Origin: Streptomyces sp. B21-083
Lineage (GTDB): Bacteria; Actinomycetota; Actinomycetes; Streptomycetales; Streptomycetaceae
Length of the DNA stretch: 64,000 nucleotides
Direction: 5' to 3'
Assembly: GCF_036898825.1 (NCBI RefSeq)
Contig: NZ_JARUND010000001.1
Span: 248,001-312,000 of the forward strand
Numbering within the stretch: position 1 is the first letter of the stretch; every line of letters begins with the position of its first letter. Position numbers and translations under genes: made by a program. The notes beneath the pieces were generated by a model, which was not told the origin of the DNA, did no database searches, and saw nothing but the letters and a program-made list of their open reading frames with translations. Shown piece after piece: positions 1 through 8,925 of the stretch.

Positions 1-1394
1 ATCAGGGGATTGGTGGCGAGCTGGTACAGGTCGGGCTTGCGGCGCAGGGTGACGTGCAGGGCAGCCCGGTACTGCTCCACCTCGGTGCGCTCCTCGGCGT
101 CCCCGAGAGACGACACGGCCGCCTCGTGCCAGCGGTTGACGAACTTGTCGATGTCGCGCTGGTTGAGGGGCAGCAGGTCGAACTCGACGAACCCGAGGTC
201 CGCCGCCCAGCCGATCGGGACCGCGGAGGGGCGCGTGGTCACGAGGAAGAACGTGCGCGGGTAGATCTCGGTCAGTTCCGTGAGCCACCGCTTGGTCAGC
301 AGCCTCTTCGACTCCGAGATCTCGTCGACGCCATCGACGAGGACGATGCCGCGCCCGCTGTGCAGAATCCGGTCGGCCCAGCCCTCCGGCTGCGCGCCGT
401 CCAGCATGCTGCCGGCCATGGCGAGGAACTTGTGAGCGGTGGGGAGCGTGGACTCCTGCGCCAGGCTGCGGAGCGGGATGATGAACGGGACACGTCCGCG
501 GAGGAAGGCGAGCTCGTCGTCGAAGTCGTTCTGCGCGGCGCTGACGGCGAGCCACTGAGCCAATGTCGTCTTGCCCGAACCGGCGGGGCCCCGCAGCACC
601 ACACGGTGCTTCCCGGTCAGGGCCCCTTCGACCCGGAGCCGGTGGGTGGCCGAGACACCTCCGTCGCGGCTCTGCGCCGAGAGTTCCAGGCTCAAATAGG
701 CCGTGTCGAGCGGCCATCGGGCCTGACCGGGAGCGCTGAGGTCGAGCCCGAAGATGGCGAGCTTGCCGTACTTGAGCCCGAGGTGCTCCAGGTAGCGCTG
801 CTCGAAATCGGCGTCCTGGCTGCGCGGCGGGGGAAGCCGCGCCGTCAGCACCTCCATGCGGCGCATGGTCTCGTCGATCATGCGGGTCTGCGTGATCAGG
901 GTGGCCGGGATGAAGGCCGAGCGCTGCGTGAAGAACTGCAGGATGTGCAGGCAGCAGACGTCGAGCAGGGAACGGTAGAGGTTCGTAGCGTCGGCGCTCA
1001 TGTAGCGCGTCAAGTCGTCCGCCGCGGCCGACAACTTGCGCGCCAGCTGGACGTGCCCGAGGTGGACCGCCTGAACGTCCTCCATCTCCAGGTCGCCGAG
1101 CGAGAGCAGAGTCTTGGTCAGCGCGTCGACCACGGCTATCCGGTCACCGTGGTGCACCGCCGGCTCGTACGGGTTCGCGGCGAGGGTCCGGCTGATCAGC
1201 TCCTCGCTGATCTTGCGTACGTCTCGCTCGTCCAGGGTGCGCTTCTGGCCACGCCAGCTGACCAGTTTGGAGACACGGATCGGCTTGCTGACAAGGTCGG
1301 CGCCGCTCTCCTCCCGCACGAACAGCTTCGCCACGAGCGGCTTGATCAGTGTCGAGGCGACCCGCGCCGCCATCCCCAGAGCCGTAGGCTCCAC
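1..1394 (-). CDS. NACHT-domain NTPase, C-terminus beyond the left edge
   Basis: Probable STAND-class signalling NTPase. The 465 visible residues start at GTG 1394, with a GAGAGG element about 12 bases upstream. The first ~260 residues are a mainly helical N-terminal region. Next come a Walker A motif (GPAGSGKTT, near position 600) and a Walker B motif (VDGVDEIS, near position 330), the NACHT pattern. The reading frame is still open at base 1, so the winged-helix and sensor regions are outside the window. NACHT proteins of this layout are common in Streptomyces and several bacterial members protect against phage; a defence role here is inferred from the family and from nearby HEPN and Mrr genes. 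No partner gene is coupled to it on the visible side. Confidence 0.85.
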   Translation of the reverse strand, partial: MEPTALGMAARVASTLIKPLVAKLFVREESGADLVSKPIRVSKLVSWRGQKRTLDERDVRKISEELISRTLAANPYEPAVHHGDRIAVVDALTKTLLSLGDLEMEDVQAVHLGHVQLARKLSAAADDLTRYMSADATNLYRSLLDVCCLHILQFFTQRSAFIPATLITQTRMIDETMRRMEVLTARLPPPRSQDADFEQRYLEHLGLKYGKLAIFGLDLSAPGQARWPLDTAYLSLELSAQSRDGGVSATHRLRVEGALTGKHRVVLRGPAGSGKTTLAQWLAVSAAQNDFDDELAFLRGRVPFIIPLRSLAQESTLPTAHKFLAMAGSMLDGAQPEGWADRILHSGRGIVLVDGVDEISESKRLLTKRWLTELTEIYPRTFFLVTTRPSAVPIGWAADLGFVEFDLLPLNQRDIDKFVNRWHEAAVSSLGDAEERTEVEQYRAALHVTLRRKPDLYQLATNPL

Positions 1395-1815
1395 CCTCGA
1401 CCGCCTCTCGGTGAAACGTCACGTCGACATCAGGTTAGAGGCGCGGAGGCCCTCCTGTCGGCGGAGCACACAACTCTTCGCGGCTGCGGGTCCCGGTCGG
1501 TCGTGCTGCGGACCGACCGGTCGCTGCGTCCCCCTCCCACGCGCGTGGGAGGCTCGCCCGGTGAGCACCATGCGACGCGTTCTCGGCACCGGCCCTACTT
1601 CCCCCAGAAGCACGGAGTCCACGGAGTCCACGGACGTCGCCCTGCGGCTTCTTCCCGTGGAGGCCAAACAGTTCTTCCCCGCCCTGGAAAGACAATTGGG
1701 AGTCGCGTTTCCCCAGAAAGGCAGAGTCTGCGAGCATCTCGCCTCCCCGCCCGGCCGTCGCCCGCGGCCCGTCCTGATGCGCAACGTCTGACGGAGGGCA
1801 CCCGGCCGGGGCTGC

Positions 1816-1879
1816 AGAACGCGAACGGCCCGCCGATTCGGGGGAAAACGGCGGGCCGCACTGACCGCCACGGTGCCAC
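1816..1879 (-). repeat. 64-nt hairpin-bearing repeat, copy A
   Basis: On the minus strand this carries a stem CGGCCCGCCG/CGGCGGGCCG around a TTTTCCCCCGAAT loop. A second copy at 8555-8618 is about 89% identical over 64 nt in the same orientation. It could be a terminator or the scar of a small mobile unit. Copy A lies upstream of the NACHT gene; copy B abuts the broken end of the Mrr gene. Confidence 0.7.
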
Positions 1880-1948
1880 ACCCGAGAGCGCGTCGCACGC
1901 CGGAACAGCGAAATCGCAGCCGCCCGAGCTCCTGACGCCGTGCAACGT

Positions 1949-1981
1949 ATGGGGCCCGTCCGGTGTGCGGACGGGCCCCAT
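1949..1981 (-). terminator. Terminator hairpin of tRNA-Gly-like cassette A
   Basis: A perfect 14-bp stem with a 5-nt loop (GTGTG) starts 6 bases after the 3' end of the tRNA-like gene. There is no clear U tract, which is usual for actinobacterial terminators. Cassette B has the same arrangement with a longer stem. Confidence 0.75.
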
Positions 1982-1987
1982 GTATCG

Positions 1988-2057
1988 AGCGCCGGGCAGG
2001 CCTTGCACCTGCATCTTCCCGCAGGAAGCGGGACGTCTTGCTTTGGATTACCAACGC
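1988..2057 (-). tRNA. tRNA-Gly(UCC)-like gene, copy A, with degenerate D arm
   Basis: On the minus strand the sequence folds as a 70-nt cloverleaf. The acceptor strands GCGTTGG and CCGGCGC pair at all 7 positions (two G-U). The anticodon stem TCCCG/CGGGA holds loop CTTCCTG, giving U33 and anticodon UCC. The T stem GCAGG/CCTGC holds loop TGCAAGG. U8 and A9 are present. The D stem is poor (ATCC against AGAC), the D loop lacks the G18-G19 pair, T55 is G, and position 37 is a pyrimidine. No CCA is encoded. These changes argue against ordinary ribosomal use. It may be a specialised glycine carrier or a decaying pseudo-tRNA. Confidence 0.6.
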
Positions 2058-2117
2058 ACAACCAGCCGCCCCGATTTACGGCGACCAGCTCAAGATCAAG
2101 TTGAGCGCATGCGGCCG

Positions 2118-3261
2118 GCTCTTTGCCCGTAGGAAGGCCTCGAGCCGGCCCGCTGTTGCCGGACCGGAGTCTCGCCCTGGATCCCGCGTCGCACGCTCCG
2201 TCGTCGCCGTCGCCCACTGCGTGGAGAGCGCGGCCTGGACAGCGAGCGCAGTTGCGGCATCGGCGGGCTGCGACATCGATGACGACCAGCCCGGGCTCCT
2301 TCACGTGCTCTTCATTCATCAGGTTCAGGTACGGCACTACGCCTGGGCAGCGGGGAGGGTTCCGCTGATCCGGCGTCATCACCCGACCGAGCGTGTGTCC
2401 CGGCACGTTCAGGACATCGCAGCCACTCACCGTCACTGCTTGCCGGAAGCTTTCTCCGCCCCCAAGCAACCGCAGATGAGCTCGCGAACACCATAGCGAC
2501 GGAACCCAAGCTGGCTGGCCTGCGAGGCCGTGCGCGCACTGACCGATACCGGCCGCTCCTACATTTTGCAGCACGCCGGCTCGGGGCTGGACCGCCGCAT
2601 CGTGCGCGAACACGCTCGGCCCCCGAATCTGGCTCGTGGTCGTCCGCCGTGCCGAACAGCACCAAGTCCAGTCGTTTTGCGGGCGGCGCAGCAGGTTTGC
2701 GCCGATCTGTAGGTCGGCTGCTTGCGCTCGCTGACTGATTTCTGTTGCCGCGCGGCAACAGACTGGCCTTGTCGCGGCCCAGCGTTGACGGTGTCATCGG
2801 CACCTGAGATGTTCACTACGGCCATGTCCCGCCCTACGGTGTAGCAGCGACCAAGGCGAAACTGCAGGTCACCCCGCATCAGTACTGCCGATTGCCTGAC
2901 CATCCGTCAAACGAGAACAATCGTCGTGGAGCCCGCGGGCCTTCACGTCAATGCTGACGCCGCAGCACTGCGGGCGACGCCTCGATCTGGTGTCAGGCCA
3001 GACGGGCGGGCAGCCGCTCGTATCGGGCCCATGAACTGCACTTTCACCGCCCGGTGGGGCATCATCGTGCGCTATGCGTGTCACCGGATTTGCGTCTGCG
3101 GCAGCCCGTTCCGATTCCAAGGGGCACTCAACTTGTTTGCGGCACAGTGCACTTGGCTCAAGCTGTGTGGTTCCTGTGTAAACCGTGACGCTGGTCATGG
3201 TTTGTTCCTACTGGGTTTGATGGGGTGATCTTCCCGTTCGCACAGTGGGAGGAGAAGTACA
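2118..3261. other. Intergenic stretch with no supported gene
   Basis: Several frames stay open on both strands, but none has a ribosome binding site joined to a recognisable or compositionally convincing protein. The last ~20 bases hold the GGGAGGAG element of the next gene. I see nothing else I can support. Confidence 0.5.
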
Positions 3262-4614
3262 TTGCGCATTTCCAGACGCTTATCGGCTATGGCTCTCGGG
3301 GTTATCAGCCTCAGCGCGCTGCTGAGTGGAAACAGCGCTCAAGCCGCTGACTCGGCCCGCAGTGACCAAGGGCAGATCATCTGGCTCCGGTCCAGCAAGC
3401 CCATCGACATCGCACTGGGCTCCGGTTACCAGGCTGCGCTCGCCTCGCAACGTTCTACAGTCTCAGTGGAACAGCTGCAGACCAGCGAGACGCCTTCGGT
3501 GCCCGAACCGTCAAGCGAGGCCAACGAACAGAAGATCGCTCACGAGAGCGGGGCGACGTACATGGCCCAAGCTGGTGACACGGCCGCAGCCAAGCGAATC
3601 CAGGCTGCTCAAGCCCTCACCAAGGAGCAATGTCGGGCCAGGTCTGACGGGCACAGCGCGGCAGGCGTGGTCATCAACCACTTCAGTTTCTGCCGCTGGG
3701 GCTACAACACCGCCGTCAAGCTGAGCGGGCAGGGCGCTGTCGAGGGGATGGTCCGGTTCCGGGAAACCGAGATCGGGACCGGCTCCGACAACATGCGGGA
3801 CGCGACCATTGAGGTCCACACCGACGAGGTCACCTCGTCAGGCAAGTTCAACGACTCCGCGCTGATGAGCTTCGAAATCAGCCAGGCGGGCTGGCCCTCC
3901 GCCAACTCCTGCCAGGTGGCCGACATTTCCTCCAATCCCTTCACCACGACGGTGGGCGACTGGCGGGACGAGTACATCGCTTACGGGCTGGTATCGGCCA
4001 GGGGCACCGGAACCGGCCCGGACGACGCTGCGACCTGCGTCTACCAGCACAACTGGAAGGTCACCGGCGGAGGCGCCACGACCCCGTGGAGCAGCGGCCC
4101 CCAAAGCGGCCTGCGCTTCGACTCGTCGAAGTCTCTGGGCAGCAACTTCTACGACCAAGGCGCGATCTTCGATCGTGTCATACCGTCGTTCTTCTACGAC
4201 CGCGCCCAGGCCGATACCGCAGGCGTCGCCAACCACCTCTACGACGCTCTCTACAGGCCGCAGACGACTTACCCGTCCAAGACCGGCAAGGTGATCCCCG
4301 GTGACATCTGGAGCGGAAAGAAGGCGCTGCACCGCAACTGGACCAACTATGACGCTGCCGCAGCCGAGGTGACGCGGAAGAACCGCAATGCCAAGGACGC
4401 TGCGTGCCGGGGCCTGAGCCGGCCCAACGACACCTACCAGTGCGACGAGTTCCCCTTCGCCTCCACCAAGGAAGGCGCCGGCGTGGGAGACGGAAACTTC
4501 TCCGTCCGCTATGTGCCGGGCGTGCAGAACGAGCAGGCAGGGCGTGAGCTGGGCAACTGGTACGGCAGCGACCGGATCCTGCACAACAACGAGTACGGCG
4601 TCTACGTGAACTGA
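3262..4614 (+). CDS. Secreted protein with C-terminal NucA/NucB-type nuclease domain
   Basis: A 450-residue exported protein. The TTG start at 3262 is preceded by GGGAGGAGAAG at good spacing. Residues 1-28 form a Sec signal peptide with an arginine pair, a hydrophobic core and cleavage near AQAA. The middle ~300 residues have no fold I recognise. The last ~65 residues match the NucA/NucB deoxyribonuclease pattern: CDEFPFAST near residue 393, followed by NFSVR and a GNWY segment before a short end. Family members are secreted DNases or toxin-like nucleases; activity on DNA is inferred. No immunity gene is obvious beside it. A strong hairpin follows the stop. Confidence 0.8.
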   Translation: MRISRRLSAMALGVISLSALLSGNSAQAADSARSDQGQIIWLRSSKPIDIALGSGYQAALASQRSTVSVEQLQTSETPSVPEPSSEANEQKIAHESGATYMAQAGDTAAAKRIQAAQALTKEQCRARSDGHSAAGVVINHFSFCRWGYNTAVKLSGQGAVEGMVRFRETEIGTGSDNMRDATIEVHTDEVTSSGKFNDSALMSFEISQAGWPSANSCQVADISSNPFTTTVGDWRDEYIAYGLVSARGTGTGPDDAATCVYQHNWKVTGGGATTPWSSGPQSGLRFDSSKSLGSNFYDQGAIFDRVIPSFFYDRAQADTAGVANHLYDALYRPQTTYPSKTGKVIPGDIWSGKKALHRNWTNYDAAAAEVTRKNRNAKDAACRGLSRPNDTYQCDEFPFASTKEGAGVGDGNFSVRYVPGVQNEQAGRELGNWYGSDRILHNNEYGVYVN

Positions 4615-4625
4615 CCGGCATCTCA

Positions 4626-4666
4626 AGATGCGGGAGGACGGCCCTTGCGGGCCCGTCCTCCCACAT
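4626..4666 (+). terminator. Hairpin after the nuclease-like gene
   Basis: GGGAGGACGG pairs with CCGTCCTCCC across a short loop starting about 17 bases after the stop codon at 4614. It could also serve the convergent gene that ends at 4681. Confidence 0.75.
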
Positions 4667-4680
4667 CTGCGTGGGGCGGA

Positions 4681-5295
4681 TCAGCGCATGCCGAGGGGCG
4701 GCTTGCCGTGCCGGGCGGCTAGCCGGCCGCGTCGGCTGACCGGTGTCGCGGGAGTGGGTGGAGACTGCCTTCCAGACGGAGTGAAGACGATGGCGTACGC
4801 CTCGAACCAGCCGTGGAGGCTGTCCTCCCCGCGCTGTGACGCGGCTTCGAACCGCTCGCGGGAGTCGTTGCGCCCCTGCTCCCACACCTGCACCAAGTAA
4901 ATTTGAGCAGGGTCAAGGGACAATGAGGCTTCACCCGGCTCAGAGAGCCGACCGAAGACTTCCATTGGCACCGCAGCGGGCTTGGCCAGGCCGTCCGTCG
5001 TGTCGAACGCCGCCATGCGGCCCGTGTAAACCGGCCGGTAAAGCTCTGAAGCAAGTAACGTCCAGTTCTCCCCCGGAGCCCCGTCCTGTCCGTGACCCCG
5101 GACCAGGACGACTGGTGCAGTGTGCTCTTGCACGCGCGTTCTCACGACGATCTGGCCGGGAATGACGATGACCGACGTGTCGGTCTGAAAATCTGGCCTG
5201 CTCTCTTCGCGCTCAAATCCCGGCTCCCACAGCTCACCGACAGGAAAGTGACCGTATGTCACACTGACGGCGCCGACATGACTGATCTCTGACAT
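4681..5295 (-). CDS. Hypothetical protein, about 204 residues
   Basis: Not recognised. The ATG at 5295 (MSEISHVG) is preferred over a longer form starting at 5337, because the extra residues look like untranslated leader. The protein is soluble in appearance, with beta-rich alternating segments (SVIVIPGQIVVRTRV) and a tail of prolines and arginines. No signal peptide or membrane span is visible. It converges on the secreted nuclease-like gene, sharing the hairpin between them. It could be an immunity or accessory partner of that protein, but there is no direct evidence for this. Confidence 0.55.
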   Translation of the reverse strand: MSEISHVGAVSVTYGHFPVGELWEPGFEREESRPDFQTDTSVIVIPGQIVVRTRVQEHTAPVVLVRGHGQDGAPGENWTLLASELYRPVYTGRMAAFDTTDGLAKPAAVPMEVFGRLSEPGEASLSLDPAQIYLVQVWEQGRNDSRERFEAASQRGEDSLHGWFEAYAIVFTPSGRQSPPTPATPVSRRGRLAARHGKPPLGMR

Positions 5296-5470
5296 ACCTG
5301 GAGCCTGCCAGGAGCACAGCCGACGATGCGCGGCCACCGCCAGCCAAAGTTGGGGAGCTCGAACTCGGACGCCTCCTCACTCTGCTTCGGCCTCTGTCCA
5401 CCCGGACACCTACGAGGCAAGAACACCAGAAGCACCCCTTTACCTTCCATGCCCCATAACGCCCGGTCTC

Positions 5471-6581
5471 AGAGGACGTTCGTGGTACTTACGTGATGGT
5501 TTGAGGTGGTTGTGTCGTGCCGGGTTTGGCCTTATCCAGGCAGAATAAGTGATTTGCGGTTACAGCTTCAGCGGGCGTGACTTTGCATTTCAGCCCGGTT
5601 TCAGCTGATAGCTCCTGTCCGGTTCGAGGAACCTACTGAAAGCGGCTTTTGGCTCGCTCGATCGAGCGATATGCCCGGTCCGGGACCCCATGCATGAGTA
5701 TCCCCATGACTTCTTCGCAGCCGCGCCTGCCGTACCTGAGTGATCTCTCCGATGCCCGCTGGGAGTTGATGGAGCCGACCTTGACGGCCTGGCGGGCCGA
5801 GCGGCAGAAGACCTCCCTCAACCTCGGCGGCAAGGTCACTGACCTGCGGGAAGTCATGAACGCGATCCTCTTCCTCAACCGGACCGGCGTCCCGTGGCGC
5901 TATCTGCCGCACGATTTCCCGCCGCACACCACGGTGTTCGGCTACTTCAGCGCCTGGACCGCCGACGGCACCATCGAGAAACTCGGCGTCCACCTGCACC
6001 GGATGGTCCGTGAGCAGGCAGGACGCACCGCGGAGCCCACCGCGTGCGTGATCGATGCGCAGAGCGTCAAGACCGCGACCAGCGTCCCCTCCGACACTCA
6101 GGGCACGGATGCAGGGAAGAAGATCGTGGGCCGCAAGCGCAGCATCGTCGTCGATACGCTCGGCCTGTTACTGCTGGTCATCGTGACCGCCGCCAGCGTC
6201 TCCGACAACGAGGCCGGCAAGCAACTCCTCACCCAACTCGCCACAGACCACCCCACGATCACCAAGGCATGGGTCGACACCGGCTACAAGGCCAAGGCCA
6301 TCGAGCACGGCGCCGCCCTCGGCATTGATGTCGACGTAGTCCCACGAAACGAGCAGGTCAAAGGCTTCTCGGTGATCCCCAGGCGCTGGGTCGTGGAGCG
6401 AAGTTTCGGGTGGATCATGATGCACCGCCGCCTCGCCCGCGACTACGAGACCAAACCTGCGCATTCCGAGAGCATGATCCGCCTCGCGATGATCTCGAAC
6501 CTTGCGAAACGAGCAACCGGAGAAACACCCATAACCTGGCACAACCCATGAACCATACGGTTTTTAACCGGAACGTCCTCT
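5471..6581 (+). mobile_element. IS5-superfamily insertion sequence
   Basis: Terminal inverted repeats AGAGGACGTTC are at 5471-5481 and, inverted, at 6571-6581; they enclose a single intact transposase gene. About 210 bp of leader precede the gene. No target duplication is visible: the left flank reads TCTC and the right flank AAGG. The right end abuts the next insertion sequence, whose TAA target starts on the last base of this one. Confidence 0.8.
5694..6551 (+). CDS. IS5-superfamily transposase, intact
   Basis: DDE transposase of about 285 residues from ATG 5694; ATG 5706 is an alternative start. The N-terminal half has the DUF4096-like pattern WELMEP...GVPWRYLPHDFPP typical of this superfamily. 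The catalytic aspartates lie in VIDAQSVKTA and WVDTGYK, and the glutamate in VVERSFGW. The frame is uninterrupted and both element ends are present, so the element could still be active. Nothing else is encoded inside this IS. Confidence 0.9.
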   Translation: MSIPMTSSQPRLPYLSDLSDARWELMEPTLTAWRAERQKTSLNLGGKVTDLREVMNAILFLNRTGVPWRYLPHDFPPHTTVFGYFSAWTADGTIEKLGVHLHRMVREQAGRTAEPTACVIDAQSVKTATSVPSDTQGTDAGKKIVGRKRSIVVDTLGLLLLVIVTAASVSDNEAGKQLLTQLATDHPTITKAWVDTGYKAKAIEHGAALGIDVDVVPRNEQVKGFSVIPRRWVVERSFGWIMMHRRLARDYETKPAHSESMIRLAMISNLAKRATGETPITWHNP

Positions 6582-6758
6582 AAGGCGTCGTTTCTTTTGG
6601 TGGTTCTCGGGCCGAGCTGTGCAGGGATACTGCTGTGGTGCTGTTGACGTGGATCGCTGAGGTGGCGGCCGAGCCCCTGGTGCTGGAGCCGGCTGACCGG
6701 CGGGTGGGGGGAGACCAACACCTGGTCGCTGGGTGCGGCGGACGAGGACAGGAGTTCG

Positions 6759-7115
6759 TTGTCCGTCGCCGAGGTGGTGGCTGCCTTCGAGCGGACTGCT
6801 GCTGCCATCCGGGAACGCGTTCACGATCTGGGCTTTTCCGGGGTGGTGACGTTCTACGTGTGGCACGACGAACAGGCCGGGCAGCTTTGGTGCTCGACCG
6901 GTTCTGTGCCCCCGGATGCGCTGCCGTTCGGCGGTACCTATGTGGCTTCCGACGACCTCGGTCCGGTCATCGAGGGATTTCTGGCTGACAGCGAGCCAGG
7001 CTTCATCGCCTGGTCGGACCTGGACGACGTGCAGAGCCTCTCGGAGAAGACCGAGACTGAGCCGGAGATCATGCCCTTCGGTGTCTGGGCCAGCAGTGTC
7101 GGAGCCTCACGCTGA
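6759..7115 (+). CDS. Passenger gene in an IS: hypothetical 118-residue protein
   Basis: The TTG start at 6759 follows AGGAG at about 5 bases. The protein is acidic and soluble in appearance, with an aromatic-rich core (VVTFYVWHDEQ, then FIAWSDLDDVQ). I recognise no domain. It lies inside the inverted repeats and target duplication of the surrounding insertion sequence, convergent with the transposase and overlapping its 3' end by 9 bp. This makes it either cargo of the element or a host gene captured when the left end formed. Function is unknown. Confidence 0.65.
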   Translation: MSVAEVVAAFERTAAAIRERVHDLGFSGVVTFYVWHDEQAGQLWCSTGSVPPDALPFGGTYVASDDLGPVIEGFLADSEPGFIAWSDLDDVQSLSEKTETEPEIMPFGVWASSVGASR

Positions 7116-7939
7116 AGGGTCCTGCCCGTCCACACGGACGAGTCGGCGGTGGCAGATGAGGGCTGCGGCTATGCCGGCGAAGGCGAGGAAGTGTTCTGCC
7201 TTGCGTTCGTAGCGGCGGTGGAGTCGGCGGCAGCCGGCGAGCCAGGACACGGTCCTCTCAACAACCCATCGGTGGCGGCCGAGCCGCTGTGAGGACTCGA
7301 TCCCTTTGCGGGCGATGCGGTGGCGGATGCCGCGCTTGCGGAGCCATCGGCGCAGGTGGTCGTAGTCGTAGCCCTTGTCGGCGTGCAGTCTCGCCGGTCG
7401 TCGCCGTCGTGGGCCGCGGCGGGAGCGGATCGGCGGGATGCCCCGCACGAGCGGTTCAAGGCCCTGGCTGTCATGCATGTTCGCACCGGAGATACCCAGC
7501 GACAGAGGCAGTCCGTTCCGGTCGGTGATCAGATGGATCTTCGATCCCAACTTGCCGCGATCGGTCGGATTCGGTCCCGTAAGTGGCCCCCTTTTGCCGC
7601 CCGCAGGCTGACCGAGTCGATCGCGCATCGCGACCAGTCCAGCTCACCTCGGGCGCCGAGCTCGTCGAGGGCAACGCGATGGAGGCGACCCCAGACCCGG
7701 GCCCGGCTCCACTGGGCGAACCGCCGGTACACCGTCTGCCAGCTCGGACCGAACACCGGCGGAAGCTGCCGCCAGGTGCAGCCCGAGGTCGCCACAAAGA
7801 TGATCGCCGCCAAGGCCTCGCGATCACCCGCACGACGCCGGCCCCCACCTTGCGGACGTATCACCTCCGTCGGCGGTACCACCCGCCGGAACAGCACCCA
7901 CAACTCGTCCGGCACCAGCCGCTCAACCAGATCCGTCAT
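7107..7939 (-). CDS. IS5-superfamily transposase read in two frames
   Basis: The first part (7939 down to about 7590) has the family N-terminus (VPDELW, then WRQLPP) and the first catalytic Asp in CAIDSVS. The second part runs to 7107 in the -1 frame and carries HADKGYDYD and the glutamate motif WVVERTVSW. The frames meet at GCAAAAGGGGGCC on the minus strand. A slippery A4G5 run at this point is the known programmed -1 frameshift of IS427-type elements, so the gene is probably functional rather than broken. Confidence 0.85.
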
Positions 7940-7997
7940 GCACCGTTCAACGAACGATCAAGCCATAAGAAACGCCGTCTAAGAAGCAAGATCAATC

Positions 7998-8525
7998 TCA
8001 TACCCAGACAGGGATCTGAGCTGAGAGGACAGCGGAGGATCTCACGCGCCTCTGACAAGAGGAGAACCCACAACCCGTGCCCTCATCTGTGTCAGTTGTG
8101 GCCGGTGGCGTCGGCTGGGCCGCCCATACCTCACTGATCAAGGTGAAGGACGTGGCGAGCATCCCGGCTCCCCAGCGTGGGGGCATGACGGAATGAGCCC
8201 TCGGGCCGTGGGCGATGCGGTTGCGGAGCTTGCGCCCCTCGTGGAGGAACTCCGTCTGCCGCTCGGTCAGGAGGCCACTCTCCTTGCCCTGCTTGATGAG
8301 GGCGTGGAGCGGCTTCGTGCCGGAGTCAGGGATCTTGGCCCGGAGGACGATCTCCATCGCGATCAGGGCGTGCAGGAGGGCCACGGTGGAGAACTCGTAG
8401 CAGAAGTAGGAGTGGCGCAGGAGCTCGCGGGAGGTGTGCAGCACCGTTGCCGCGGCCGGCTGCCCGAACACGCCCGTCGAGGTCACCCGCGCCCGCTGAC
8501 GCGGCACGCCCGGTGCCGAGACCAA
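7998..8525 (-). CDS. HEPN-like protein, about 175 residues
   Basis: The central part (ALHALIAMEIVLRAKI, then LRNRIAHG) has two helices and an R-N-x-x-x-H type motif, as in HEPN/DUF4145-like families. Many HEPN proteins are RNases, toxins, or parts of phage-defence systems. The TTG at 8525 is the first start in the recognisable region, but the frame is open up to 8606 through the hairpin repeat, so the true start may lie upstream. The IS427-like element ends 18 bp past its stop. The last ~30 residues may therefore be altered by past rearrangement. Confidence 0.6.
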   Translation of the reverse strand: MVSAPGVPRQRARVTSTGVFGQPAAATVLHTSRELLRHSYFCYEFSTVALLHALIAMEIVLRAKIPDSGTKPLHALIKQGKESGLLTERQTEFLHEGRKLRNRIAHGPRAHSVMPPRWGAGMLATSFTLISEVWAAQPTPPATTDTDEGTGCGFSSCQRRVRSSAVLSAQIPVWV

Positions 8526-8554
8526 GAGCTCTTTGCCCGCGAAATCCGTGCCGA

Positions 8555-8618
8555 AGAAGGCGAACGGCCCGCCGTCTCGGGGGAAAACGGCAGGCCGAAC
8601 TGACCGTCACGCTGCCAC
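8555..8618 (-). repeat. 64-nt hairpin-bearing repeat, copy B
   Basis: Second copy of the element at 1816-1879, in the same orientation. On the minus strand CGGCCTGCCG pairs with CGGCGGGCCG. It starts where similarity to Mrr-type endonucleases stops, so it marks a junction as well as a possible terminator. Confidence 0.7.
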
Positions 8619-8871
8619 GCCCGTAGCTGCGGCGCACACGATGGACGACCAGTTTGCGGCCGTCGCCCGGTAGCCGACGACATCCGCGCCGAGGTCGCCG
8701 CTCTTGCCGCTGACGACGACCTTCGTGCAGCCGTCCCGCCGACACAGCTCCGCGACGTACGTCTCGCACTCCTGCCACGACAACGCGTCGACCTCAGCCA
8801 TCGACAACTCCCGCGCCCGGGCCTCCTCCTGCGCCCGCCACGCACGGTCCTGGCCGACCGCGCGACGGTGG
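8607..8871 (-). pseudogene. Mrr-type restriction endonuclease, remnant cut by IS21
   Basis: On the minus strand, RAWRAQEEARAREL leads into YVAELCRRDGC and SGKSGDLGADVVGY, the start of the Mrr catalytic fold (G-D-x-G-A-D). The next block, expected as DGRKLVVQCKR, appears one frame over as DGRKLVVHRV, so there is a frameshift near 8670. The rest of the domain is missing; the hairpin repeat follows. Upstream the gene is interrupted at 8871 by the IS21 element. Its 5' part resumes at 13770 in the same frame after one copy of the 5-bp duplication is removed. Mrr-type enzymes cut modified DNA; this copy is dead. Confidence 0.7.
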
Positions 8872-8925
8872 TGTCGGCGTACGGCCTTAGCTCCCCAGTT
8901 GCGTACAGACGAACGTCCCCAGGTG

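Larger units (their letters stand above)
1948..2117 (-). repeat. Repeated leader + tRNA-like + terminator cassette, copy A
   Basis: The ~170 bp here match 14787-14962 in the same orientation. Conservation covers the terminator, the tRNA-like sequence and about 60 bp upstream of it. That upstream part contains GATCTTGAGCTGGTCGCCG in both copies, so it probably holds the promoter, although no clear -10 box could be picked. The cassette was therefore duplicated or mobilised as a transcription unit. Confidence 0.75.
6584..7979 (-). mobile_element. IS5-superfamily (IS427-like) element with a passenger gene
   Basis: The left end GGCGTCGTTTCTTTTGG (6584) and the inverted right end GACGGCGTTTCTTATGG (ending 7979) match at 14 of 17 positions. 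TAA flanks the element directly on both sides (6581-6583 and 7980-7982), as expected for a 3-bp target duplication. At 1.4 kb it is longer than usual for this group because a second gene (6759-7115) lies between the left end and the transposase. Confidence 0.75.

Noticed and set aside
54..2132. Very long open frame on the plus strand
   Set aside because: It is antisense to the NACHT gene; its sequence is charged low-complexity with no start signal, typical of a shadow frame in high-GC DNA.
2869..3198. Minus-strand frame upstream of the nuclease-like gene
   Set aside because: Composition is unlike a protein and there is no start signal.
3838..4626. Long minus-strand frame inside the nuclease-like gene
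   Set aside because: Antisense to a gene with a signal peptide and a recognised domain; no ribosome binding site.
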